A stretch of DNA of 8,456 nt from Firmicutes bacterium UBA6648 (GTDB lineage: Bacteria > Bacillota > Clostridia > Peptostreptococcales > Anaerovoracaceae): the NCBI GenBank assembly GCA_002455605.1, contig DKLE01000039.1, positions 1 through 8,456 on the forward strand, read 5' to 3'. The first letter of the stretch is position 1. The number at the start of each line of letters is the position of its first letter. Shown here in pieces: positions 1 to 5,510 of this stretch. Under the pieces are notes generated by a model. The model did no database searches. It was not told where the DNA came from and worked only from the letters and a program-made list of their open reading frames with translations. A program made the position numbers and the translations under genes.

Positions 1-1374
1 ACTGGAACAGTAAAAACATGTGCTTTCGGAATTCCGGCAGTTGAAATGATAGAGTCCAAGCATCAGGGTGTGCAGGTTCTGGTTCTGTGCCCCACAAGGG
101 AACTGGCAATTCAAGTATCCGAAGAATTCAGAAGTCTTTGTAAATATAAAAAAGGAATAAAATCTTTGGCTATATATGGCGGACAGTCCATTGAGAGACA
201 AATTATAGCCTTGAAAGGAAAGCCGCAGATTATTATTGGCACGCCGGGCAGAATCATGGATCACATGAGAAGGCGTACTTTAAAATTTGAAAATTTGAAA
301 ATGGCAGTGTTAGATGAAGCTGATGAAATGCTGAATATGGGTTTCAGAGAGGACATTGACACAATTTTTTGTGAAATGCCCAAGGAAAGGCAGACCATGC
401 TTTTTTCTGCAACTATGCCCAATGGAATTTTAGAAATTGCTAATTTATACATGAATAATCCGGAACATGTGGTAACCTTACAGAAAGAAGTTACTATTAA
501 TACAATAGAGCAATGCTATATTGAAGTAAGAGAAAATTCTAAACTGGAACTGCTTTGCAGATTAGTAGATGCTAAGAATGTTAAATTAGGCATCGTATTC
601 TGCAATACCAAGTGGAAAGTAGATGAACTTTGCAGTTCTCTTCAGGCCAGAGGTTATTCTGCTGAAGCCCTGCATGGAGATATGAAGCAGCGTGAACGGG
701 ATCGAGTAATGAATAAGTTCCGAAAGGGACAGGCAGAGCTTCTTATCGCAACAGATGTTGCAGCAAGGGGAATCGATGTAAACAATGTGGAAGCCGTATT
801 TAACTATGACATTCCAAGTGATGCCGAATATTATGTTCATCGAATAGGAAGAACAGGAAGAGCAGGGAAGAAAGGGATCTCTTATTCCTTTGTATTCGGA
901 AGAGATATCTATAAGCTAAGGGATATAGAAAGATATACAAAATCAAGAATTACAAGAACCAAGCCTCCGACTATTTCCAGTATTGAGTCCATGAAGCTTC
1001 AAACTGCTACGGATGAAGTTATGGCGGTTTTAGCGGCAGGAGGGTTTTCAAAGTATACGGAAGCTATTGAAAGAATACTTGAAGAGACCGATGATATTAC
1101 AACCCTAGACATAGCGGCGGCACTATTCAAGATGAAATTCAGCGAACTGGAGAGCAGAAACTATGAAGAATCGGATCTGGATAATGACTTTACTGTCAAT
1201 AAACGGGATCGGTTTAAAGACCTGATAAAACCTCAGGGAGAAGGTAGCCGTTCAAAAAACAGAGGCGGTTACAATTCCGACAGAAAAAAGGGCAGAAAGA
1301 GCGATTCTGGAAGAAGTAAAGATGGTACCAGAAGAGACAAGAGAAGTAAGTCTTATAATAAAAATAGCAAATAA
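1..1374 (+). CDS. DEAD-box ATP-dependent RNA helicase, 5' end missing
   Basis: ATP-driven RNA unwinding or remodelling enzyme of superfamily 2, acting in the cytoplasm on structured RNA (cold adaptation, ribosome assembly or mRNA decay are the usual roles). The frame is open from base 1, so the true start and the Q motif lie upstream; about 50 residues are probably missing. Visible motifs in order: motif I at bases 1-18, motif Ia PTRELA, GG, TPGR, motif II DEAD at 313-324, motif III SAT at 406-414, QxxR-like region, motif V ATDVAARGID at about 748-777, and motif VI HRIGRTGRAG at 838-867. Both RecA-like domains are therefore present. After the helicase core comes an acidic stretch and then a tail of about 45 residues rich in Lys, Arg, Ser and Gly, ending at TAA 1372-1374. 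No DbpA-type RNA-binding domain is visible, so it is closer to CshA/DeaD-like enzymes with a basic tail. Oddity: the motif I glycine before the lysine is Val (GTVKT). Family assignment is secure; the specific paralog is not. Confidence 0.96.
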   Translation, partial: TGTVKTCAFGIPAVEMIESKHQGVQVLVLCPTRELAIQVSEEFRSLCKYKKGIKSLAIYGGQSIERQIIALKGKPQIIIGTPGRIMDHMRRRTLKFENLKMAVLDEADEMLNMGFREDIDTIFCEMPKERQTMLFSATMPNGILEIANLYMNNPEHVVTLQKEVTINTIEQCYIEVRENSKLELLCRLVDAKNVKLGIVFCNTKWKVDELCSSLQARGYSAEALHGDMKQRERDRVMNKFRKGQAELLIATDVAARGIDVNNVEAVFNYDIPSDAEYYVHRIGRTGRAGKKGISYSFVFGRDIYKLRDIERYTKSRITRTKPPTISSIESMKLQTATDEVMAVLAAGGFSKYTEAIERILEETDDITTLDIAAALFKMKFSELESRNYEESDLDNDFTVNKRDRFKDLIKPQGEGSRSKNRGGYNSDRKKGRKSDSGRSKDGTRRDKRSKSYNKNSK

Positions 1375-1380
1375 TATAAA

Positions 1381-1405
1381 AGAGAGAGGATTTAATCCTC
1401 TCTTT
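1381..1405. terminator. Hairpin terminator shared by the convergent helicase and Pol IV genes
   Basis: An inverted repeat pairs 1381-1391 with 1395-1405 (core AGAGAGGA / TCCTCTCT, one G-U pair) around a three-base loop. It begins 6 bases after the helicase stop codon. Read on the minus strand the stem is followed by CTTTTATATT, a usable U-rich tract; on the plus strand it is followed by CTTCTTCATTTTC, a weaker one. The loop bases 1392-1394 are the stop codon of the minus-strand polymerase gene, so the hairpin lies partly inside that coding region. Bidirectional use is inferred from structure and gene order. Confidence 0.7.
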
Positions 1406-2621
1406 CTTCATTTTCATCAAGCAGATCAATACCTAAATCATTTTTTAAGATGCCACCAAAGGTGATAGCCTGTCCCCCGAATTTGTTGCGTATAGCATCC
1501 ATAGCTTTGTCCAGATTTGTGTTTTTTTCTCGGAGATCCTGATCCTCGGTAAAAAGGCTGAGCTGTTCGGATTCATTTTCGTCCACTAAATTGATTCCGG
1601 TTACGGTAATCAGCCGGATGGGCTTGCCTATAGTCCAGGAAGATTGAAGCAGTGAAAAAGCCGCATTATAAATTTCATCTGTGATATTGGTGGCGGATTC
1701 CAATTGCTTCTGCCTTGAAATTGTTTTAAAATAAGGATCTTTAATATCAATTTTTACGCCGAAGGATTTCAGTTGGTACGTTCTCAGACGGCTGGAAACC
1801 GTATCGGAGAGTGCTTTCAGAGCAGTTTGTATATCGTCGGCGGTAGTTAAATTTCTTCTGAAGGTTATACCATTCCCTACGGATTTTATTTTTTGTTTTT
1901 CATAGGAGCGGGCAACAGGACTTTCATCAAGTCCGTTGGCGTAGTCATACAACATAGAACCCTGTTTCCCGAGAAGCCCCTGTAATACCGCTTTTTCAGA
2001 AGAAGCTAAATCACCAATGGTAAAGATTGCCGCACGTTTTAGTTTTTCGGCTGTAGCAGAACCAACAAAGAACATTTCCGAGATGTCTAAAGGCCATAGT
2101 ATTTTTTTAAAATTCTCTCTGGAAATAACGGTGGTAGCATCAGGCTTTTTATATTCACTGCCCATTTTGGCAAAGATTTTATTATAGGAAATACCGGCTG
2201 AAAGAGTAAGGCCCAATTCTTTTTTCACTGTTTCACGAATTTGATCGGCAATTTGAACACCACTTCCGAAAAGTTTCAGGCTTCCTGTGACATCCAGCCA
2301 GGATTCATCAATGCTAAAAGGTTCAACCATATCTGTAAATCGATAGTAAATAGCGTTAATGAGCTGAGAGTATTTCTTATACTTATCATGGTGAGGCCGA
2401 ACCAATTGTAGATCAGGACATTTTTTCCTAGCAGACCAAATGGTTTCTGCGGTAATCACACCAAATTTTTTTGCCAGCTCATTTTTTGCAAGAATAATTC
2501 CATGCCTGCTTTCCGGGTTGCCGCTTACTGCCATAGGAACATCTTTTAGATCTGGTCTTTCCAACAATTCGACAGATGCAAAAAAACCGTTCATATCACA
2601 ATGTATGATTGTTCTTTCCAT
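1392..2621 (-). CDS. dinB: DNA polymerase IV, Y-family translesion polymerase
   Basis: Low-fidelity DNA polymerase that copies past damaged bases and contributes to damage-induced mutation; cytoplasmic, recruited to stalled forks by the sliding clamp. The 409-residue protein is full length for the family. The first catalytic Asp is D9 in HCDMNGFFASVE, with F14 as the likely steric-gate residue against ribonucleotides by alignment with the E. coli enzyme. The second acidic pair is D105-E106 in SIDESWLDVTGS. The thumb region with helix-hairpin-helix character follows around residues 180-235, then the little-finger domain from about 245 (TFRRNLTTADDI). A canonical sliding-clamp-binding pentapeptide QLSLF sits at residues 353-357, unusually followed by about 50 more residues including a conserved FGG and a very acidic end (NEERED). 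The start is supported by AAGGAGT at 2628-2634, seven or so bases upstream. The gene faces the helicase tail to tail and is divergent from the transport unit. I see no recognisable Firmicute LexA box upstream, so SOS control is not shown. Confidence 0.96.
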   Translation of the reverse strand: MERTIIHCDMNGFFASVELLERPDLKDVPMAVSGNPESRHGIILAKNELAKKFGVITAETIWSARKKCPDLQLVRPHHDKYKKYSQLINAIYYRFTDMVEPFSIDESWLDVTGSLKLFGSGVQIADQIRETVKKELGLTLSAGISYNKIFAKMGSEYKKPDATTVISRENFKKILWPLDISEMFFVGSATAEKLKRAAIFTIGDLASSEKAVLQGLLGKQGSMLYDYANGLDESPVARSYEKQKIKSVGNGITFRRNLTTADDIQTALKALSDTVSSRLRTYQLKSFGVKIDIKDPYFKTISRQKQLESATNITDEIYNAAFSLLQSSWTIGKPIRLITVTGINLVDENESEQLSLFTEDQDLREKNTNLDKAMDAIRNKFGGQAITFGGILKNDLGIDLLDENEERED

Positions 2622-2649
2622 GGCTTGACTCCTTCCTTACCGTGTACTA

Positions 2650-2676
2650 ATTGTATTTTATACTAGAAAAATTCAA
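2650..2676 (-). promoter_or_regulatory. Candidate promoter of the Pol IV gene
   Basis: Read on the minus strand, TTGAAT (complement of 2671-2676) is followed after 15 bases by TACAAT (complement of 2650-2655), which matches the vegetative -35 and -10 boxes at 4 of 6 and 5 of 6 bases. Transcription would start near 2643, giving a leader of about 22 bases that still contains the ribosome binding site. The spacer is shorter than the ideal 17, so this is a moderate call. Confidence 0.35.
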
Positions 2677-2685
2677 AATTCTAGT
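2662..2685. repeat. Inverted repeat between divergent genes, possible operator
   Basis: ACTAGAA at 2662-2668 is mirrored by TTCTAGT at 2679-2685, seven perfect base pairs around a 10-base AT-rich centre. It overlaps the predicted -35 box and spacer of the Pol IV promoter and lies just upstream of the predicted promoter of the transport unit. The centre-to-centre distance of the arms is about 17 bases. Its geometry fits a dimeric regulator site, but no known regulator motif is recognised. Confidence 0.4.
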
Positions 2686-2691
2686 GTATAA

Positions 2692-2720
2692 TTGAAAAGC
2701 TAAACAGCTAAATAAATTAT
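2692..2720 (+). promoter_or_regulatory. Candidate promoter of the Usp-HdeD-SulP unit
   Basis: TTGAAA at 2692-2697 (5 of 6 with the vegetative -35 box) is followed after 17 bases by AATTAT at 2715-2720 (4 of 6 with the -10 box). Transcription would begin near 2727 and the leader would contain the hairpin at 2733-2750 and the ribosome binding site. An alternative -10 box, TATAAT at 2687-2692, is a perfect match but has no good -35 partner. Confidence 0.4.
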
Positions 2721-2732
2721 TTGTTGTTACGT

Positions 2733-2750
2733 TACATTTAGAGAAATGTA
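2733..2750 (+). promoter_or_regulatory. Leader hairpin directly before the Usp-gene ribosome binding site
   Basis: TACATTT at 2733-2739 pairs perfectly with AAATGTA at 2744-2750, leaving a four-base AGAG loop. The next bases are the strong Shine-Dalgarno sequence GAGGGGG at 2751-2757, six bases before the ATG at 2764. In RNA this is a small hairpin abutting the ribosome binding site; in DNA it is an 18-base palindrome that could bind a dimeric repressor. Which of the two, if either, is used cannot be told from the sequence. Confidence 0.45.
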
Positions 2751-2763
2751 GAGGGGGATTCTT

Positions 2764-3144
2764 ATGAAAAATGTTATGGTTTGCGTTACTCAGCAAAAGA
2801 CTTGTGAACGGCTAATCAAGTATGGACATGAATTTCTCGGAAATGATGAAGGAGAGCTTTTTATCATACATGTAGCACATTACCAATTCAAATTTTTGGG
2901 CAACAATCAAGAAGGAGAGGCTTTGGAATACTTGTATGAAAAAGCTTTAGAGTATGGCGCAAACTTAACGGTGGTCCGATCGAATCATGTATTGGATACC
3001 TTGGTGGATTTAGTCGATAAGAATGACATTTCCTATGTTGTTCTGGGAGAATCAGGAGTAGTAAAGGCAGCAGACAGCTTAATTACTTCTTTTGGAGAAA
3101 AAATTAAAAATAAAGCAGAATTAATTGTGGTACCGGCACATTGA
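2764..3144 (+). CDS. Small universal-stress-protein-fold protein
   Basis: A 126-residue soluble protein with the alternating strand-helix pattern of the Usp/nucleotide-binding alpha-hydrolase fold: a starting strand KNVMVCVTQ, a helix, strand ELFIIHVA, a long helix around 47-64, strand ANLTVVRS, strand SYVVLGES, and a closing strand ELIVVPAH. It resembles the Usp domain of KdpD-type sensor proteins more than classical UspA. The expected ATP-binding pattern G-2x-G-9x-G-S/T is present as G95-2x-G98-9x-T108-S109, so the last Gly is replaced and nucleotide binding is uncertain. It starts with ATG at 2764 behind GAGGGGG and heads a probable operon: the next gene begins 41 bases after its stop. By context it may sense nucleotide or stress state for the downstream membrane proteins; that is inference. 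The fold assignment is fairly strong, the function open. Confidence 0.8.
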   Translation: MKNVMVCVTQQKTCERLIKYGHEFLGNDEGELFIIHVAHYQFKFLGNNQEGEALEYLYEKALEYGANLTVVRSNHVLDTLVDLVDKNDISYVVLGESGVVKAADSLITSFGEKIKNKAELIVVPAH

Positions 3145-3185
3145 AAATATAAATAAAAGCGTGCGGGGAATGGAGGTAGTAATTA

Positions 3186-3749
3186 ATGAGAATTTTGACG
3201 ATAGTTTCAGGTATAGCGATGATATTGACGGGTTTATGGTGCGTGGCCAATCAGGGGGTGGCTTTTGCAGCGTTAGCGTTTGTACTGGGACTCGTAATGG
3301 TTATAAGTGGAATTATTGGAGCAGCAGCGTTTATAAAGATGAAAAAGAGGCCGGAAGGTATGGGGTGGGCAATAGCTGATGCCATGATAAATATTATCCT
3401 GGGCTGTATTGTTTTATCCAATCAGTTAGCGACCGACATGGTTATTGCTGTATTTTTTGGTATGTGGATGCTGTTTTCAGGGTGCAATCGGATTGTTGGA
3501 TCACTGACCTTAAAGAAACAAGAAGATAAGGCCTGGAGCTGGACGATGGGACTGGGAGTAATCGGTACTGTTGCAGGAATCTATTCTTTTTTCAGCTGTA
3601 ATTTTGCGGTGCTTGCATTAGGCGTATTAATAGGAATTTTCTTTCTGATACAAGGTACTAATGTATTGACATTAGGGATAACAATGCCTCATGCAAAAAG
3701 GCATCATCACATCCTACATATGGACAGGAATAAGGAGAAATCGATATAA
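3186..3749 (+). CDS. HdeD/DUF308-like six-helix membrane protein
   Basis: A 187-residue, very hydrophobic protein with six predicted membrane helices at about 3-22, 27-50, 61-80, 85-106, 118-138 and 139-164, arranged as three helix pairs separated by short charged loops (KMKKRPEG, LKKQEDK). Size and pairwise layout match the HdeD/DUF308 family, whose E. coli member is linked to acid resistance but whose biochemical role is unknown. The C-terminal tail after the last helix is short, charged and His-rich (five His between residues 169 and 178). Start at ATG 3186 is supported by GGAGG at 3172-3176 with nine-base spacing. The stop TAA at 3747-3749 is separated by one base from the SulP start, so the two are likely translationally linked. 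It could be a partner or a co-regulated stress protein of the transporter; I cannot decide. Confidence 0.75.
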   Translation: MRILTIVSGIAMILTGLWCVANQGVAFAALAFVLGLVMVISGIIGAAAFIKMKKRPEGMGWAIADAMINIILGCIVLSNQLATDMVIAVFFGMWMLFSGCNRIVGSLTLKKQEDKAWSWTMGLGVIGTVAGIYSFFSCNFAVLALGVLIGIFFLIQGTNVLTLGITMPHAKRHHHILHMDRNKEKSI

Positions 3750-3750
3750 A

Positions 3751-5391
3751 ATGAATTTAGCAAGAATGTATATTTCAGAATTAAAAGCAGAATTTACCGG
3801 ATATAATGGCAAAAGATTTACAAAAGATTTGATGTCAGGGCTTACGGTGGCAGCTGTAGCTTTACCCTTAGCTATAGCTTTCGGAGTAGGATCGGGAGCT
3901 TCGGCAGCAGCAGGGCTGGTTACAGCAATCATAGGAGGAATTATAATAGGAGCACTTTCGGGTGCTTCTTTCCAAATTTCCGGACCTACGGGAGCCATGA
4001 CAGCAATATTGGTTACGCTGGCGGCAAAATACGGAATAAAAGGTATTTTAATAGCTTGTTTTTTAGCAGGAATTATGTTGGTAATAGCAGGCATTTTAAA
4101 ACTGGGGCGGGTTATTTATTTTATTCCGTCTTCTGTCATTACCGGTTTTACATCGGGTATTGCAATTATTATTGCCTTGGGGCAGTTGGATAACTTTTTC
4201 AATGTCACATCTTCGGGGAATTTAGTTATCACTAAATTCTTTTCTTATTTCACCAAAGAGTTTCATCCCGATCCATATACGGCAGCAATTGGTATTCTCG
4301 TCGTAGTTGTAATGCTGATATGGCCTAAAAAATGGAACGAAAAGCTCCCTTCATCACTGGCATCCCTAATAATCGTGTTGATATTTAATTATTTTGCAAG
4401 GTTTGATGTAGCAGTTGTGGGTGATATTCCTAAAACCTTGTTTTTGCAGGACAGACTGACTCTCCAAATGCTGAAAGAGGTTGAGCTTTGGAACTTTTTT
4501 ATTCCGGCGTTATCAATTGCCGCACTTGCCATGATAGAAAGCCTGCTTTGCGGTGCCTCCGCAGGAAAAATGAAACACGAAAGGTTAAACGGAGATCTTG
4601 AATTGATAGCCCAAGGAATAGGGAATGCAATTATCCCATTATTTGGAGGAGTTCCTGCGACGGCAGCTATAGCAAGAACTAGTGTAGCGATCAAGGCTGG
4701 TTGTGAAACCAGATTGACCAGCATTATACATTCCGTTATTCTATTACTTTCCATGTTTGTGTTGGCTCCTGTTATGTCTGCGATTCCCCTTTCGGCATTG
4801 TCGGGAGTTTTGATTGTGACGGCATGGAGAATGAATGATTGGGAAAATATCCGCTACATATTTGAACATAAATTCAAATCCGGCATGGCAAAATTCCTTA
4901 TAACCATGGGAGCCACAGTGGTTTTGGATTTAACACAAGCGATTATTATCGGAGTGGCTTTCGCTGCCATATTAATAGTGGTGAGACTAACGGATATTGA
5001 AGTAACCATCAGTGAAATTGATCCGGATAAATTAAGCAGCATCGGGATTAACCTTCCAGTAGTTTCCGATAAAATCCGGGTGGCATATTTGACGGGAACT
5101 ATATTTTTTGCAGTAGTGGATAAGCTGATAACACAGCTTTCTGAGCTTGAAAACACGAAAGTACTAATTCTCTCTATGAGAGGGGTACCAGTTATTGATT
5201 TATCAGGAATTCAAGGAATGATAGAATTGATTCATACGCTAAAGGAGAATGGAACCGAGGTCATGTTTACCAGTGTTCAGCCTAAGGTGCTGACAGAGAT
5301 GAAAAGAGGCGGGATTTTGGAACTGATTGGAAAAGACAATGTGTTCGGCAGTGCAGAACATGCCATAATTATGGCACATACACATTTATAA
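3751..5391 (+). CDS. SulP-family anion transporter with STAS domain
   Basis: Integral membrane transporter of the SulP/SLC26 family, 546 residues, moving an inorganic or small organic anion such as sulfate, bicarbonate or a dicarboxylate. Family marks: ALPLAIAFG near 37-45, FQISGPTGAM at 74-83 on the first inverted repeat, ESLL at 263-266, and FGGVPATAAIARTSV at 298-312 on the second repeat. About 10-14 membrane helices span residues 25-415. The cytoplasmic STAS domain covers about 441-546, with the anti-sigma-antagonist-like motif V-I-D483-L-S485-G; S485 sits where SpoIIAA-type proteins are phosphorylated. The start at 3751 is preferred because it lies one base after the upstream stop; AAGGAG at 3732-3737 is the nearest ribosome binding site, at a rather long 13 bases, so coupling to the preceding gene is likely. 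An in-frame ATG 60 bases earlier lies inside that gene and is less likely. Substrate is not readable: no sulfate-reduction, carbonic-anhydrase or dicarboxylate genes are adjacent. Confidence 0.94.
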   Translation: MNLARMYISELKAEFTGYNGKRFTKDLMSGLTVAAVALPLAIAFGVGSGASAAAGLVTAIIGGIIIGALSGASFQISGPTGAMTAILVTLAAKYGIKGILIACFLAGIMLVIAGILKLGRVIYFIPSSVITGFTSGIAIIIALGQLDNFFNVTSSGNLVITKFFSYFTKEFHPDPYTAAIGILVVVVMLIWPKKWNEKLPSSLASLIIVLIFNYFARFDVAVVGDIPKTLFLQDRLTLQMLKEVELWNFFIPALSIAALAMIESLLCGASAGKMKHERLNGDLELIAQGIGNAIIPLFGGVPATAAIARTSVAIKAGCETRLTSIIHSVILLLSMFVLAPVMSAIPLSALSGVLIVTAWRMNDWENIRYIFEHKFKSGMAKFLITMGATVVLDLTQAIIIGVAFAAILIVVRLTDIEVTISEIDPDKLSSIGINLPVVSDKIRVAYLTGTIFFAVVDKLITQLSELENTKVLILSMRGVPVIDLSGIQGMIELIHTLKENGTEVMFTSVQPKVLTEMKRGGILELIGKDNVFGSAEHAIIMAHTHL

Positions 5392-5420
5392 TGCCTGAAT
5401 CTTGAGAGGAACAGTAAATA

Positions 5421-5470
5421 AAAACGGTACACAGCATTTGATAAGGAAGTCAAGTATTGTGTACCGTTTT
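5421..5470. terminator. Long hairpin, probable two-way terminator after SulP
   Basis: AAAACGGTACAC at 5421-5432 is perfectly complementary to GTGTACCGTTTT at 5459-5470; one A-U and one G-U pair extend this to 14. After a C/A mismatch (5435/5456) six further pairs (5436-5441 with 5450-5455) form an upper stem with an eight-base loop. The plus strand ends in TTTT and the minus strand in TTTTTATTT, so it can stop transcripts from both the SulP gene and the convergent phosphoesterase gene. The hairpin begins 29 bases after the SulP stop and 40 bases from the phosphoesterase stop. Confidence 0.8.
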
Positions 5471-5510
5471 CAACTATTCTTTTATATCGATTATATGGAT
5501 ATAAATACGA

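Noticed and set aside
2699..2712. Tandem AGCTAAA repeat in the intergenic region
   Set aside because: Only two copies of seven bases within the predicted promoter spacer; too short to distinguish from chance.
2622..2763. SOS (LexA) box controlling dinB
   Set aside because: I looked for the Firmicute GAAC-N4-GTTC type of site on both strands and found none; the only palindromes are ACTAGAA/TTCTAGT and TACATTT/AAATGTA.
3125..3379. 84-codon open frame overlapping the end of the Usp gene and the start of the HdeD gene
   Set aside because: It overlaps two well supported genes in another frame, has no ribosome binding site at its ATG, and its translation shows no domain-like pattern.
3691..3750. 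20-residue N-terminal extension of the SulP protein
   Set aside because: The earlier in-frame ATG lies inside the HdeD-like gene without a ribosome binding site; the ATG at 3751, one base after that gene's stop and behind AAGGAG, fits better.
5483..5503. TATATC / GATATA inverted repeat after the phosphoesterase stop
   Set aside because: Six AT-rich pairs are common by chance in this composition and the much stronger hairpin at 5421-5470 already explains termination.
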